5,935 nt of DNA from BS750m-G57 sp964607575 (GTDB lineage Bacteria; Planctomycetota; Phycisphaerae; SM23-33): positions 1-5,935 of the forward strand of contig CAZSLS010000316.1 of NCBI GenBank assembly GCA_964607575.1. The letters are read 5' to 3'. Positions 5,130-5,935 of the stretch are shown in pieces. Under the pieces are notes generated by a model. The model was not told the origin of the DNA. It worked only from the letters and a program-made list of their open reading frames with translations, and searched no databases. The position numbers were made by a program, and so were the translations under genes. Each line of letters opens with the position of its first letter. Position 1 is the first letter of the stretch.

Positions 5130-5935
5130 ATGAACAAGATTAAAGTCGCCGTTGTCGGAGTGGGCAATTGCACCAGTTCGCTGCTCCAGGGTATCCATTA
5201 CTATAAAGATGCCCGGGCCGGTGAGGCCGTCGGGCTGATGCACTGGGACATCGGCGGATATCGTCCCTGCGATATCGAGATCGTCGCCGCCTTCGACATC
5301 GACAAGCGCAAGGTAGGCGAGGACGTTTCCACCGCGATCTTCGCCCGCCCCAACTGCACCAAGATCTTCTGCCCGGACGTTCCCAAGACGGGCGTAACTG
5401 TGCGTATGGGTCGTGTCCTCGACGGGTTCAGCAGGCATATGACCGAATACGAGGCACGCTATACGTTCATCCGTGCCGACGCGCCCGAACCTGACAAGGA
5501 CGAGGTCATCAAAGTCCTCAACGATTCCGGCGCCGAAATGGTTCTGAACTACCTGCCCGTCGGATCGGAGAAAGCCACCCGCTTCTACGTCGAGTGCGCC
5601 CTGGCTGCCGAGGTCGGTTTAGTCAACAACATTCCGGTCTTCATCGCCAGCGACCTGGATTGGGCCAGGCGGTTCGCCGACGCAAACCTCCCGATAATCG
5701 GCGACGACATCAAGGCCCAACTCGGCGCGACTATAACGCATCGCATTCTTACCGACCTGTTCAAGAAGCGCGGAGTCAAGGTCGAACGCACGTACCAGCT
5801 CAATACGGGCGGAAACACCGATTTTCTCAATATGCTCAATCGAACCCGCCTGATCTCCAAGAAGACATCGAAAACCGAAGCGGTCCAGTCAGTCGCCGGC
5901 GATCGCATCGACGACCACAACATACACGTCGGTCC
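5130..5935 (+). CDS. ino1: Inositol-3-phosphate synthase (myo-inositol-1-phosphate synthase), 3' end cut by window edge
   Basis: NAD-dependent isomerisation of glucose 6-phosphate to inositol 1-phosphate (1L-myo-inositol 3-phosphate), the first step of inositol synthesis in the cytoplasm. The frame is open to the window end (268 residues; the mycobacterial enzyme is about 367). Landmarks are the Rossmann motif GVGNCTSS (10-17), AAFDIDKRKVG (53-63), NYLPVGSEKA (140-149), PVFIASD (169-175), GDDIKAQLGATITHR (191-205), NTGGNTDFLNM (225-235) and SKKTSKT (243-249), which carries conserved lysines of the active site. The order and wording closely match the short actinobacterial/archaeal type (M. tuberculosis Ino1) and not the longer eukaryotic form. 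The product could feed phosphatidylinositol-type lipids or inositol-derived solutes. Nothing in the window shows which. Confidence 0.95.
   Translation, partial: MNKIKVAVVGVGNCTSSLLQGIHYYKDARAGEAVGLMHWDIGGYRPCDIEIVAAFDIDKRKVGEDVSTAIFARPNCTKIFCPDVPKTGVTVRMGRVLDGFSRHMTEYEARYTFIRADAPEPDKDEVIKVLNDSGAEMVLNYLPVGSEKATRFYVECALAAEVGLVNNIPVFIASDLDWARRFADANLPIIGDDIKAQLGATITHRILTDLFKKRGVKVERTYQLNTGGNTDFLNMLNRTRLISKKTSKTEAVQSVAGDRIDDHNIHVG

Overview
The window looks like chromosomal DNA from a high-GC Gram-negative bacterium, most likely a member of the Planctomycetota (perhaps the Phycisphaerae side). This is inference. It rests on a TPR protein carrying tandem RNA-polymerase alpha-CTD-like domains (a combination I associate with planctomycetes), a YajC with a long secreted-type N-terminal extension, a Kdo pathway gene implying lipopolysaccharide, and an actinobacterial/archaeal-type inositol-phosphate synthase. 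There are no mobile elements, tRNA/rRNA genes or CRISPR arrays.

Layout: positions 1-1260 (minus strand, 3' end cut by the window edge) encode the TPR/alpha-CTD protein. A 124-bp divergent intergenic region (1261-1384) holds a nearly symmetric pair of overlapping promoters. Rightward from there run a diacylglycerol-kinase-family lipid kinase (1385-2326), kdsA (2326-3177, stop and start codons overlapping) and tgt (3193-4329). These three are packed like one operon. After a 140-bp gap with a hairpin and a promoter candidate comes yajC (4470-5003). After a further 126-bp gap with an extended -10 promoter candidate comes an inositol-1-phosphate synthase gene (5130 to beyond 5935, 3' end cut).

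How the genes relate: the lipid kinase and KdsA both serve the cell envelope (phospholipid and Kdo/LPS metabolism). Tgt makes the queuosine precursor modification in tRNA. YajC is the accessory subunit of the Sec translocon, and tgt-yajC adjacency is an old conserved arrangement, but the usual secD/secF do not follow here. The inositol-phosphate synthase supplies inositol for phosphoinositides or solutes. The least conventional object is the leftmost gene: a helical-repeat scaffold fused to at least two copies of the domain RNA polymerase uses to touch DNA and activators, transcribed divergently from the envelope operon through a shared symmetric promoter.
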